Part shown: piece after piece, positions 26,738 through 35,372 of the stretch
How positions within the stretch are numbered: position 1 is the first letter of the stretch
How the letters are laid out: each line of letters opens with the position of its first letter
Assembly (NCBI RefSeq): GCF_016862395.1
Contig: NZ_BOMW01000028.1
Span: forward strand, 104,067-168,066
From: Actinoplanes siamensis
GTDB taxonomy: Bacteria; Actinomycetota; Actinomycetes; Mycobacteriales; Micromonosporaceae
DNA length: 64,000 nt
Direction of reading: 5' to 3'
Translations under genes and position numbers: made by a program
Notes under the pieces: model-generated
What the model was told of the DNA's origin: nothing
The model's input: the letters and a program-made list of their open reading frames with translations, nothing else
The model's database searches: none

Positions 26738-27490
26738 GTGGGGGCGGGGCACACCCACGCGCTCTACCTCGACCGGGGCGGCCGGGTGCACCGGCTGGCC
26801 CCGGAGGTGAAGATCGTGGCGGTGCTGCTGTTCACGATCGTGGTGGTGGTCACCCCACCCGCCGAGTTCCCCGCGTTCGCCGGCTATCTCGTCCTGCTGG
26901 CCGGTGTCGCGGCGGTGGCCCGGGTCCCGGCGCTCTGGCTGCTCAAACGGGCCACCATCGAGCTGCCGTTCGTGCTGCTCGCGGTGGCTCTGCCGGTCTT
27001 CGGGCACGGCGAGCGCATCGACTGGCTCGGCCTGTCCCTGTCGGTCGAGGGCCTGCACGGCGCGTGGAACATCCTCGCCAAGGGGACGCTCGGCGTGCTG
27101 GCGTCGCTGCTGCTCGCCGCGACGACCACGATGCGCGACCTGATCCTCGGGCTGGACCGGCTGCGGGTCCCCGCGGTGTTCACCCAGATCGCCACGTTCA
27201 TGCTGCGCTACATCGACGTGCTCGCCGACGACGCGCGCCGGATGCGCATCGCCCGGCTGTCCCGCGGCTACGACCCGCGGTTCCTCTGGCAGGTGAAGGC
27301 GTTCGCGGTGGGCGTGGGGTCGCTGTTCCTGCGGTCGTACGAACGGGGCGAGCGGGTCTACCTGGCGATGGTGTCCCGCGGGTACACCGGACGCCTGCCG
27401 CACGCCGAGTCGCGGAAACCGGCGACCCGCGAGTGGGCGCTCGCCGCCACCCTGCCGTTGATCTCGCTCGGCATCGCGGTCCTAGCATGA
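26738..27490 (+). CDS. cbiQ: ECF transporter transmembrane component, CbiQ-like
   Basis: EcfT component of 250 residues. It has several hydrophobic segments and the two conserved Ala-Arg-Gly coupling motifs, ARLSRGYDP and AMVSRGYTG, which contact the ATPases. A GTG start at 26738 follows the cbiN stop by one base. The N-terminal MGAGHTHALYLDRGGRVHRL has several histidines. It links the CbiM substrate unit to the CbiO ATPase. Its last codons overlap the cbiO start by four bases. Confidence 0.92.
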   Translation: MGAGHTHALYLDRGGRVHRLAPEVKIVAVLLFTIVVVVTPPAEFPAFAGYLVLLAGVAAVARVPALWLLKRATIELPFVLLAVALPVFGHGERIDWLGLSLSVEGLHGAWNILAKGTLGVLASLLLAATTTMRDLILGLDRLRVPAVFTQIATFMLRYIDVLADDARRMRIARLSRGYDPRFLWQVKAFAVGVGSLFLRSYERGERVYLAMVSRGYTGRLPHAESRKPATREWALAATLPLISLGIAVLA

Positions 27491-28251
27491 TCGGCGTGAC
27501 GACTCCCGCTCTCCAGGTCACCGGGCTGCGATACGCCTACCCCGACGGCCGGCCCGCGCTGCGCGGCGTCGACCTGACCCTCGCCCCGGGCGAGCGGGTC
27601 GCCCTGCTCGGCCCGAACGGCGCCGGCAAGACCACCCTGGTGCTGCACCTCAACGGCATCCTGCACGGCGGCGGTGGCCGGGTGGAGGTCTCCGGGCTGC
27701 CGGTCACGCCCGGCGACCGGGCCGCCATCGCGGAGATCCGCCGCCGGGTCGGCATCGTCTTCCAGGACCCCGACGACCAGCTGTTCATGCCCACGGTCGC
27801 CGAGGACGTCGCGTTCGGCCCGGCCAACCTGGGCGTGCGCGGCGCCGAGCTGACCGCCCGGGTGGACGAGGCACTGGCCGCGGTCGGCATGACCGAGCAC
27901 CGCGACCAGGTCCCGCACCACCTGTCGTTCGGCCAGCGCCGGCGGGTCGCGGTGGCGACCGTGCTGGCGATGCGCCCGGAAATCCTGGTCCTCGACGAGC
28001 CGTCGTCCAACCTGGACCCGGCGAGCCGGCGCGAGCTGGCCGAGATCCTCGAGTCGCTGCCGGTGACGCTGCTGATGGTGACCCACGACCTGCCGTACGC
28101 GCTGGAGCTGTGCCCGCGTTCGGTCATCCTGGACGGTGGCCGTATCGCCGCCGACGGCGATACGGCCGCGTTGCTGTCCGACCGCGAGCTGATGCGCGGC
28201 CACCGCCTGGAGCTGCCGTTCGGCTTCAACCCGGCGGCGGCCGGCGCCTGA
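27487..28251 (+). CDS. cbiO: ECF transporter ATP-binding protein, CbiO-like
   Basis: ATPase of 254 residues. Walker A is LLGPNGAGKTTLVLHLNG, the Q-loop is VFQDPDDQLFMPTVAEDVAFG (the DDQLF form typical of ECF ATPases), the signature is LSFGQRRR, Walker B is EILVLDEPSSNLDP, and the switch histidine is in MVTHDLPYAL. The ATG overlaps the cbiQ stop by four bases, ending a tight cbiMNQO operon. Only one ATPase gene is present, so it should form a homodimer. Confidence 0.94.
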   Translation: MIGVTTPALQVTGLRYAYPDGRPALRGVDLTLAPGERVALLGPNGAGKTTLVLHLNGILHGGGGRVEVSGLPVTPGDRAAIAEIRRRVGIVFQDPDDQLFMPTVAEDVAFGPANLGVRGAELTARVDEALAAVGMTEHRDQVPHHLSFGQRRRVAVATVLAMRPEILVLDEPSSNLDPASRRELAEILESLPVTLLMVTHDLPYALELCPRSVILDGGRIAADGDTAALLSDRELMRGHRLELPFGFNPAAAGA

Positions 28252-28291
28252 CGTCCGCGACGGGTCGCAGCTCCCCCAGGCGTTTGGATTC

Positions 28292-28804
28292 CTACTCGGG
28301 GCGGCCGTCGGCGAGCCATTGGGCGAGACCGCGCAGCCCGGCCGCCCACCGGCCGAGGTCGGTGACCTCCGCGTGCCCGGTGACGACGGTGAGCAACTCG
28401 GCCACCGCCTCGTCCGTCCGCCGCGCGTCGTTGAGGGTGAGGGCCCGGAAGACGCGTACGGAGTCGGAGTCGGGAAACTCCCCGCGGGCCCGGTCGAGCA
28501 CCGCCAGCGACTCGTCCAGCTTGCCCAGCCATCGCAGGGTACTGGCGTACTGGCACAGACACCGGCGCAGGACGTCGCCGTCGAGGCCGAGGGCGAGCGC
28601 CCGCTCGTAGTAGCCGCGGGCGGTCTCCTCCTGGCCCGCGGTGTCGTAGGCGCCGCCGACCTCGTACACGAGGACGGGGTGGTCGGGGTGCTCCGCGAGC
28701 AGCGCCTGGAAGTAGGCGATCGTGGGCGCCATGTTCGACCGGTCGCGCTGCTCGTAGCCACGCTGGATCGCCTCGGCCAGTTCGGGCGTCACGTCTGTCG
28801 TCAC
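28292..28804 (-). CDS. Tetratricopeptide-repeat protein
   Basis: Protein of 170 residues made of TPR-like helical pairs: AIAYFQ-type repeats at about 25-60 (IAYFQALLAEHPDHPVLVYE), 65-85 (AGQEETARGYYERALALG) and 95-125 (RWLGKLDESLAVLDRARGEF). No signal peptide or catalytic domain is seen, so it is probably a cytosolic adaptor. It converges on the cbiO gene with 40 bases between. The partner is unknown. Confidence 0.82.
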   Translation of the reverse strand: MTTDVTPELAEAIQRGYEQRDRSNMAPTIAYFQALLAEHPDHPVLVYEVGGAYDTAGQEETARGYYERALALGLDGDVLRRCLCQYASTLRWLGKLDESLAVLDRARGEFPDSDSVRVFRALTLNDARRTDEAVAELLTVVTGHAEVTDLGRWAAGLRGLAQWLADGRPE

Positions 28805-28942
28805 TGCTGCGGCTCCCGAGGATACGAGTGTGAGGATCGGCTCAGGCTATCGCAGCCTCGTCCACAGGGCGCCGCGTCGCCCCGGTCGGCCGTGGCACGG
28901 ATCCGTTCCTGTTCGCCGTCGCCGTACCGGACGCCAGGAGCC

Positions 28943-28989
28943 CGCCGTGCTCATCCCGCCGGCCAGCGTTCGGCGGGATGAGCATGGCG
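28943..28989. terminator. Long near-perfect hairpin, 19-bp stem
   Basis: TGCTCATCCCGCCG (28948-28961) pairs perfectly with CGGCGGGATGAGCA (28971-28984). CGCCG/TGGCG extends the stem to 19 bp with one G-T wobble, and the loop is nine bases. It lies 67 bases downstream of the peptidoglycan-binding gene on the minus strand, where a terminator is expected. No U tract follows. A mobile palindromic element is an alternative. Confidence 0.6.
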
Positions 28990-29055
28990 CGGGAACAACG
29001 AGCGCCCGCCGTAGCGGCGCTGGTGTGCTGAGTCAATTTCGACTCAGGACACCAA

Positions 29056-29502
29056 TCAGGCGGCCTGCCGCAGTTCCCCGGCGACGCCGGTGACCAGCGC
29101 CTGCCAGGTCTCCGGCCCGACCACGCCGTCCACGGTCAGCCCGGCGCCGGACTGGAAGGCGCGCACCGCCGACTCGGTGGCCGGCCCGAAGATCCCGTCC
29201 GGGTCGGACGGCGTCCCGGCGCGCTGCCGGAACTCGTGCTGAACCCCGCGCACCGCGCTGCCCGACGCGCCCGGCCCCACCGCCACGATCAGCGCCTGCC
29301 AGGTGTCGCCGCAGACGACGCCGTTGTCGGGGAGTCCGCGGGTGCGCTGGTAGGCGGGGACCGCGTCGCCGGTCTGGGCGCCGAAGACGCCGTCCACGGT
29401 GACCGTGTGGCCACGGGCTCGCAGCAGATACTGCAGCGTGGGCACGGGATGCCTGGTCGAGCCCTGCCTGGTCGTCGGCCAGCGGCTGTGCGTATCTGCC
29501 AT
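29056..29502 (-). CDS. Protein with two peptidoglycan-binding (PG_binding_1) repeats
   Basis: Protein of 148 residues built of two PG_binding_1 repeats: PTLQYLLRARGHTVTVDGVFG (about 21-75) and VRGVQHEFRQRAGTPSDPDG with GPATESAVRAFQ (about 80-140). Each ends in the family motif (TWQALIV, TWQALVTG). There is no signal peptide or catalytic domain. A GAGGAAGGGACTTCCGG stretch precedes the ATG. It may bind cell-wall glycan if exported by another route, or the domain may serve another binding role inside the cell. Confidence 0.87.
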   Translation of the reverse strand: MADTHSRWPTTRQGSTRHPVPTLQYLLRARGHTVTVDGVFGAQTGDAVPAYQRTRGLPDNGVVCGDTWQALIVAVGPGASGSAVRGVQHEFRQRAGTPSDPDGIFGPATESAVRAFQSGAGLTVDGVVGPETWQALVTGVAGELRQAA

Positions 29503-29580
29503 CCGGAAGTCCCTTCCTCCACGTCGAGTAGGCGTATGCCATTCACCTTCGCGCCATCCGTCGTCGAAAGAAAGGGTGAA

Positions 29581-29618
29581 GTGGCTCTCCGCCCCTACTT
29601 TGTTAGGCGGAGAGACAC
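29581..29618 (-). terminator. Hairpin after phosphoketolase
   Basis: CTCTCCGCC (29585-29593) pairs with GGCGGAGAG (29606-29614), and GTG/CAC pair beyond one mismatch. On the minus strand it follows the phosphoketolase stop by 15 bases, and a pyrimidine-rich, T-containing run follows the stem (CACCCTTTCTTTC). This is the most classical terminator in the window. Confidence 0.72.
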
Positions 29619-29633
29619 TGCGACCGTCACTGA

Positions 29634-32042
29634 TCAGTGCTGGGCCCAGTCGCCGAGCGACCAGTCACGCACCTCGGGCATGTCCTCCAGGTGCTCCACG
29701 ACGTACGCCTCGTGCTTGCGCAGCTGGGCCTGGCACCAGGCCTTGAGCTCGCTCGCCCCGCCCGGCAGCCGGTGGGAGTTGTTGATCGCGTCCATCACCA
29801 GGTGGTAGCGCGACGCCTTGTTCCGCACGGTCATGTCGAACGGCGTGGTGGTGGTGCCCTGCTCGATGAAGCCGCGGACGCGGAACCGGTCGGCGTCCGG
29901 CCGGCCGTGCACCAGTTGGTGGATGGCGCCCGGGTAGCCGTGGAAGGAGAACACCACGTCCACGTGGTCGGTGAACAGCTCGCGGAACATCGTCTCGCTC
30001 ATGCCGTGCGGATGGTCCTTGGGCCGCGGCAGCGTCATCAGGTCGACGACGTTCACCACCCGTACCTTCAGCCGTGGCAGCTTCTCCATCAGGATCCGCG
30101 CCGCGGCCACCGTCTCCATCGTCACCACGTCGCCGGCACAGGCCAGGACGATGTCCGGGTCGCTGTTGCCGTCGTCGGTGCCGGCCCATTCCCAGACGCC
30201 CGCGCCCTTGGCGCAGTGCTCGATCGCCTGCTCCATGTCGAGCCACTGCAGCTGCGGCTGCTTGTCGATGACGATCAGATTGATGTACGACCGGGACCGG
30301 AAACAGTGATCGGCCACCGAGAGCAGCGTGTTCGCGTCCGGCGGAAGGTACACCCGCGCCACGTCGCCGCGCTGGGTCAGCACGTTCTGGATCAGGCCGG
30401 GCCCCTGGTGCGAGAACCCGTTGTGGTCGTTGCGCCAGGCCGTCGAGGTGAGCAGGATGTTCAGGCTCGGCACCTTGGCCCGCCAGGGCAGGTGCGAGGC
30501 CTCCTGCAGCCACTTGCCGTGCTGGATCGTCTGCGACGCGCTGACCATGGCGAACGCCTCGTAGGTGGCGAACATGCCGTGCCGCCCGGTCAGCGTGTAG
30601 CCCTCCAGCCAGCCGTGGCAGTTGTGCTCGGAGAGCACCTCCATCACCCGGCCGGAGCGGCTGATCTTCACGTCGTCCGGGGTGACCGTCTCCATGAAGC
30701 CGCGGTCGGAGACCTCGAAGACGGCGCCGAGCCGGTTCGAGTTCGTCTCGTCCGGGCAGAACAGCCGGAACCGGTCGGTGTTGCGCGCGTAGATGTCACG
30801 CATCATCTCGCCCAGCTTGCGGGTCGACTCGGCACGGCCCGCTGCCGGCCTCTCCACCGCGACCGCGTAGCCGCGGAAGTCCGGCAGGTCGAGATCCCTG
30901 GTCAGCCGGCCGCCGTTGGCGTGCGGGCTGGCGCTCATCCGCAGGTCGCCCTCCGGCGCCAGGTCGCGGACCGGGCCGGACGGGGCGCCGGTCGCGTCGA
31001 ACAGCTCCTCCGGCCGGTAGGACCGCAGCCACTCCTCGAGCAGCCGCAGGTGGTCGGGGTTGTCCTTGACCCCGGAGAGCGGGACCTGGTGGGCCCGCCA
31101 GGTGCCGCCCACGGTCACGCCGTCGACCTTCTCCGGACCGGTCCAGCCCTTGGGCGTACGGAGGATGATCAGCGGCCAGTGCGGCCGGGAACCGTCCCAG
31201 TCCCCGGCACGCGCCGCGGTCTGGATCGCCCGGATCTTGCCCCACGCCTCGGCGAGCGCCTGCGCGAACCGGTGGTGCATGCCGGGCAGGTCGTCGCCGG
31301 AGACCTCGATGATCTCGTATCCGTGGCCCTCCAGAAGCTTGCGCACCTCGGCCGGATCTTTGCGGGCGAGCACGGTCGGGCCGGCGATCTTGGCGCCGTT
31401 GAGGTGCAGGATCGGCAGCACCGCGCCGTCGCGCTCCGGGTTGATGAAGGAGACGCCCTTCCAGGAGCCCTCCAGCGGCGCGGTCTCCGCCTCGCCGTCG
31501 CCGACCACCGCGATGCTCAGCAGGTCCGGGTTGTCCATCACCGAGCCGAACGCGTGGACCAGCACGTAACCCAGCTCGCCACCCTCGTGGATGGAGCCGG
31601 GCGTGGTCACCGAGACGTGGCTGGGGATGCCGCCCGGGCTGGAGAACTGCCGGAACAACCGCAGCATGCCGTCCTCGTCCTGGGTCACCCCCGGGTAGAT
31701 CTCCGAGTAGGTGCCCTCCAGGTAGCCGGCGGCCACCAGCGCCGGGCCGCCGTGCCCCGGCCCGGCCAGGTAGATCGCCTGCTGGCCGGTGGTCTTGATG
31801 AGCCGTGACACGTGGGCGTAGATGAACGACAGGCCGGGGCTGGTCCCCCAGTGCCCGAGCAGCCGCGGCTTGATGTGCTCCGGGCGCAGCGGCTCCCGCA
31901 GCAGCGGGTTGGCCTGCAGATAGATCTGTCCGACGGTCAGGTAGTTGTTCGCGCGCCACCACGCGTCGAGGCCCGCGACCTCGGTCTCGTCGGGTTGGGC
32001 GAGCTTACGCACCAGGTCCTCGTGGTCGAGCACAGCGGTCAC
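29634..32042 (-). CDS. xfp: Phosphoketolase (Xfp-like)
   Basis: Thiamine-diphosphate enzyme of 802 residues, the usual length for xylulose-5-phosphate/fructose-6-phosphate phosphoketolase. It splits these sugar phosphates with phosphate to give acetyl phosphate. Visible are GHWGTSPGLSFIYAHVSRL and GPGHGGPALVAAGYLEG near the N-terminus, and the ThDP-binding VVGDGEAETAPLEGSW. FRLFCPDETNSNRLGAVFEV and SWRNDHNGFSHQGPG-type segments follow (here TAWRNDHNGFSHQGPG). The frame opens at 32159, but the GTG at 32042 has GGGGGAAGGAAAGATC upstream and begins MTAVLDHEDLVRK. A DosR-like box lies upstream, so it may be induced at low oxygen; that control is inferred. Confidence 0.95.
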   Translation of the reverse strand: MTAVLDHEDLVRKLAQPDETEVAGLDAWWRANNYLTVGQIYLQANPLLREPLRPEHIKPRLLGHWGTSPGLSFIYAHVSRLIKTTGQQAIYLAGPGHGGPALVAAGYLEGTYSEIYPGVTQDEDGMLRLFRQFSSPGGIPSHVSVTTPGSIHEGGELGYVLVHAFGSVMDNPDLLSIAVVGDGEAETAPLEGSWKGVSFINPERDGAVLPILHLNGAKIAGPTVLARKDPAEVRKLLEGHGYEIIEVSGDDLPGMHHRFAQALAEAWGKIRAIQTAARAGDWDGSRPHWPLIILRTPKGWTGPEKVDGVTVGGTWRAHQVPLSGVKDNPDHLRLLEEWLRSYRPEELFDATGAPSGPVRDLAPEGDLRMSASPHANGGRLTRDLDLPDFRGYAVAVERPAAGRAESTRKLGEMMRDIYARNTDRFRLFCPDETNSNRLGAVFEVSDRGFMETVTPDDVKISRSGRVMEVLSEHNCHGWLEGYTLTGRHGMFATYEAFAMVSASQTIQHGKWLQEASHLPWRAKVPSLNILLTSTAWRNDHNGFSHQGPGLIQNVLTQRGDVARVYLPPDANTLLSVADHCFRSRSYINLIVIDKQPQLQWLDMEQAIEHCAKGAGVWEWAGTDDGNSDPDIVLACAGDVVTMETVAAARILMEKLPRLKVRVVNVVDLMTLPRPKDHPHGMSETMFRELFTDHVDVVFSFHGYPGAIHQLVHGRPDADRFRVRGFIEQGTTTTPFDMTVRNKASRYHLVMDAINNSHRLPGGASELKAWCQAQLRKHEAYVVEHLEDMPEVRDWSLGDWAQH

Positions 32043-32108
32043 GATCTTTCCTTCCCCCTGAAGGCTTCGTCGTCGAGCACTCTTCTCCGCCGGAACCTCC
32101 TGGCGGCA

Positions 32109-32123
32109 GGGTCCTTCGGCCCC
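32109..32123. promoter_or_regulatory. DosR-like box upstream of phosphoketolase (three mismatches)
   Basis: GGGTCCTTCGGCCCC differs at three of 15 positions from the GGGACTTTCGGCCCT found before the Acg-like gene. It lies 67-81 bases upstream of the phosphoketolase GTG. It is a candidate DevR site. Confidence 0.4.
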
Positions 32124-32174
32124 TCCGATCGGGACGTTACCCGCGGGAAACGGCGCCATGCCGGGTCGTTTCGC

Positions 32175-32831
32175 CTACTTCCCTCGCAGAGCGGCGAGGA
32201 CCGGCGCATACATCCGACTCTTGATCGTCCCCAGGGTCTGGCCCGCGTTGGGCGCCAGCGTCGCGGCGATCCTGGTGGCCGTGGCGTCGACGGCGTCCTC
32301 GGCTACCGCGTGGTCGACGATCCCCGCCCGGAGCGCCTCGGCGCCGCCGTACCGGCGTCCGGTGGTCATCGCCTCGTGCGCGACCTGCGGAGTGAGGCGG
32401 CTCTGGATCAGCGCGGACATCCCGGGCGTGAACGGGATGCCGATGTTCACCTCGGGCAGGCACCAGAAGCCGCGGTCGGCCCGCATCACCCGGAAGTCGT
32501 GCGCCAGCGCCAGCATCGCCCCCGCCGCGAAGGTGTGCCCAGGCAGGGCCGCCACGGTCGGCACCGCAAGAGCCAGGAACCGGGCGAGCAGATTCTGTAC
32601 GGTCGCGGCGTACCCGGGAAGCCTGTCCCCGTTGGCGCCCAGCCAGTCGAGGTCGAGCCCGTTCGAGAAGAACTTCCCGGTCGCGGTCGTGACCAGGGCC
32701 TTCGGCCCGTCCGCCTGCTCCACCTGGTCGAGCGCCCGGCCGACGGCGTCGAGCCAGTCCGGATGGAAGCGGTTCTCGGTGTCGCCGAGGTTCAGCACGA
32801 ACACGTCGTCGTGGCGGTCGAGAGTGGGCAT
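32175..32831 (-). CDS. Enoyl-CoA hydratase/isomerase family protein
   Basis: Crotonase-fold protein of 218 residues. The oxyanion-hole segments are KFFSNGLDLDWL (about 53-64) and GHTFAAGAMLALAHDFRVM (about 93-111). LPEVNIGIPFTPGM supplies one glutamate, but the first catalytic glutamate of true hydratases (in GGGCELA) is absent. The pattern matches delta3,delta2-enoyl-CoA isomerases, like the peroxisomal ECI enzymes of plants, better than hydratases. Such enzymes shift double bonds so that unsaturated fatty acids can enter beta-oxidation. A perfect 26-bp palindrome lies just upstream, suggesting dedicated repression. Confidence 0.87.
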   Translation of the reverse strand: MPTLDRHDDVFVLNLGDTENRFHPDWLDAVGRALDQVEQADGPKALVTTATGKFFSNGLDLDWLGANGDRLPGYAATVQNLLARFLALAVPTVAALPGHTFAAGAMLALAHDFRVMRADRGFWCLPEVNIGIPFTPGMSALIQSRLTPQVAHEAMTTGRRYGGAEALRAGIVDHAVAEDAVDATATRIAATLAPNAGQTLGTIKSRMYAPVLAALRGK

Positions 32832-32846
32832 TGGACGCCTCCTTCA

Positions 32847-32872
32847 GCGAAGTTACCGACTGGTAACTTCGC
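32847..32872. promoter_or_regulatory. Perfect 26-bp palindromic operator
   Basis: GCGAAGTTACC (32847-32857) and GGTAACTTCGC (32862-32872) are perfect inverted arms around GACT. It lies 16-41 bases upstream of the enoyl-CoA isomerase start. The TTACC-N4-GGTAA core is the kind of site bound by TetR-family regulators of fatty-acid metabolism. The cognate regulator is not evident. Confidence 0.75.
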
Positions 32873-33091
32873 CATGGTGGCTCACCCCGCATGACCGGTC
32901 AAGCTGTCCCCCGGGGCTACCGACAACGCCGCCGGCACCGGCCATGATGGGCGGCGTGGCCCGGTCCGCGACCTGTCCGGCGATCAGGCGTCGCGGCACG
33001 CTTGTGCCGAGGCCGAGCGGGATGACCGGCGGCCGGCGCTGATCGTCGCCCCGTGAGCTCCGGCCCCGGAACCCGCCTGAGCCGCAGCCGG

Positions 33092-35353
33092 TCAGCGGCG
33101 CTGCTGGTCCAGGGTGAGGGTGCAGCTGTCCTGCTCCGCGGCCAGCTCGGTGATGTCGCCGCCGAGCTGCACGCGCCACGGGAGAGGCTCGCCGCTGCGG
33201 CCGACGCGGAGCTCGGCGCCCTCGCGGACGACGCTGAAGACCGTGTCGGCGCCGGACGGGCCCGGGACGACCACGGCGGTGCGGCCGGCGGCCGGCTCGA
33301 AGAGGCGCAGGGTGACGCCGTCGCGGTAGTCGTAGTCCGGGCGGTCCTGGCGGGCTCCGACCGGGATCGCCGCGCCCGGACGGACCAGCAGCGGGACGGT
33401 GTCGAAGCCGTGCGTCTCACGGACCCAGCCGGGGCCCTGGACGACCTCGCCGGTCAGGTAGTGCGTCCAGCGGCCGGCCGGGACGTAGTAGGACACCTCG
33501 CCGGACTCGCTGAACACCGGCGCCACCAGCAGGTCGCCGCCCAGCAGGTACTGCCGGTCCAGATAGGTCACCGCAGGGTCGTCCGGGAAGCCGACCACCA
33601 TCGGCCGCATCACCGGCACGCCGGTCAGGTGGGCTTCCCGGGCGGCGCCGAACACGTACGGCATCAGGCGGTACTTGAGGTGCGTGAAGAAGCGGAGCAC
33701 GTCCACCGCCTCCTCGTCGAAGTTCCACGGCACCCGGTACGACTTCGAGCCGTGCAGCCGGCTGTGCGAGGAGAGCAGCCCGAACGCCACCCAGCGTTTG
33801 AAGACCGCCGGGTCGGGCAGCCCCTCGAAGCCGCCGATGTCGTGGCTCCAGAAGCCGAAGCCCGACGACATCAGCGACAGGCCGCCGCGCAGGCTCTCCG
33901 CCATCGACGTGAAGGTGCCGGTGTTGTCGCCGCCCCAGTGCACCGGGAACTGCTGCCCGCCGACCGTGGCCGAGCGGGCGAACAGCACCGCCTCCCCCTC
34001 GCCCCTGGCGTCGCGCAGCACGTCGAAGACGACCCGGTTGTAGAGCTGCGTGTAGTAGTTGTGCATGCGCTCCGGGTCGGACCCGTCGTGCCAGACGATG
34101 CCGTCGACCGGGATGCGTTCGCCGAAGTCCGACTTGAACGCGTCGACGCCCATGTCGACAAGCGCGCGCAGCTTGCCGGCGTACCAGGCGCGGGCGTCCG
34201 GGTTGGTGAAGTCGACCAGGCCCATCCCGGCCTGCCAGCGGTCCCACTGCCAGACGTCGCCGGAGGCGGTCCGGACCAGGTACCCGTTGGCCTTGCCCTC
34301 GGCGAACAGCGGCGAGCGCTGCGCGATGTACGGGTTGATCCACAGGCAGACCTTGAGCCCCTTGCCGGCGAGTCGCTCGAGCATGCCGGCCGGGTCCGGG
34401 AAGGTGCGGGTGTCCCACGCGAAGTCGCACCAGTTGAACTCGCGCATCCAGAACGTGTCGAAGTGGAACACCGACAGCGGCAGGTCCCGGTCGGCCATCC
34501 CGTCGACGAACTTGTTCACCGTCTCCTCGTCGTAGGAGGTGGTGAACGACGTGGTCAGCCACAAGCCGAAGGACCAGGCCGGGGGCAGCGCCGGCCGGCC
34601 GGTCAGCGCGGTGTACCTGCGCAGCACGTCGGCCGGGGTGGGTCCGTGGAGCACCAGGTACGACAGGGCCTGGCCGGCCACGCTGAACTGGGTACGGGTG
34701 ACCATCTCGGAGGCCACCTCGAAGGACACCTTGCCGGGGTGGTCGACCAGGACGCCGTACCCGGCGTTGGTGAAGTAGAACGGGACGTTCTTGTAGGCCT
34801 GCTCGCTGCTGGTGCCGCCGTCCTCGTTCCAGATGTCGATGCTCTGGCCGTTCTTGATCAGCGGACCGAAGCGCTCGCCGAGGCCGTAGACCACCTCGCC
34901 CACCCCGAGGTCCAACTGCTCGTGCACGAAGTCGCCGGCGCCGCCGGAGACGACGCCCATACCCTTCCAGCCGCTGCCGGTGAGCCGTCTGCCGTCGGCG
35001 ACGAAGTCCAGTCCCCAGTTGTCGCCGGTGCGCACCGAGGCGGTCAGCGCGCCGGAGGTGAACGAGGTGTCCGTGACGGCGATCTGCGCCGGCCCGGTGG
35101 CGATGGCGAAGTCCGGGCCGGTCGGGGCGCCGCCCTGGAAGTGTTCGATGGTGACCCGGACGACGTCGTCCATCGGGGCGCTGAGGGTAACCGTGATCAG
35201 CGGCGCGTCCAGGGTGTCGCCGCGGTCCCGGATCCGCTTGGTGGCGGCGTAGACGGTCAGCGATTCCGGTCCGGCGCTGCTGTCCAGGTAGTGCGCCGGG
35301 TGCACCACGGTGAGGCCGTCGCGCTTGCGCCAATAGCCGTCGGTGAACTTCAT
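33092..35353 (-). CDS. yicI: GH31 alpha-xylosidase (YicI-like)
   Basis: Glycoside hydrolase family 31 enzyme of 753 residues, usual for YicI. The nucleophile aspartate is in AFKSDFGERIPVDG and the acid/base aspartate in VHWGGDNTGTF. YGLGERFGPLIKNGQSIDIW in the N-terminal beta-sandwich and SFGLWLTTSFTTSYDE at the barrel entrance are characteristic of alpha-xylosidases. No signal peptide is present, so it acts inside the cell on imported xylosides. It starts 19 bases after the upstream permease, last in a LacI-controlled ABC transporter operon. The likely substrates are isoprimeverose or other xyloglucan fragments; this is inferred from family and context. Confidence 0.94.
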   Translation of the reverse strand: MKFTDGYWRKRDGLTVVHPAHYLDSSAGPESLTVYAATKRIRDRGDTLDAPLITVTLSAPMDDVVRVTIEHFQGGAPTGPDFAIATGPAQIAVTDTSFTSGALTASVRTGDNWGLDFVADGRRLTGSGWKGMGVVSGGAGDFVHEQLDLGVGEVVYGLGERFGPLIKNGQSIDIWNEDGGTSSEQAYKNVPFYFTNAGYGVLVDHPGKVSFEVASEMVTRTQFSVAGQALSYLVLHGPTPADVLRRYTALTGRPALPPAWSFGLWLTTSFTTSYDEETVNKFVDGMADRDLPLSVFHFDTFWMREFNWCDFAWDTRTFPDPAGMLERLAGKGLKVCLWINPYIAQRSPLFAEGKANGYLVRTASGDVWQWDRWQAGMGLVDFTNPDARAWYAGKLRALVDMGVDAFKSDFGERIPVDGIVWHDGSDPERMHNYYTQLYNRVVFDVLRDARGEGEAVLFARSATVGGQQFPVHWGGDNTGTFTSMAESLRGGLSLMSSGFGFWSHDIGGFEGLPDPAVFKRWVAFGLLSSHSRLHGSKSYRVPWNFDEEAVDVLRFFTHLKYRLMPYVFGAAREAHLTGVPVMRPMVVGFPDDPAVTYLDRQYLLGGDLLVAPVFSESGEVSYYVPAGRWTHYLTGEVVQGPGWVRETHGFDTVPLLVRPGAAIPVGARQDRPDYDYRDGVTLRLFEPAAGRTAVVVPGPSGADTVFSVVREGAELRVGRSGEPLPWRVQLGGDITELAAEQDSCTLTLDQQRR

Positions 35354-35372
35354 GGGTGTCCTTTTCTAAAGA

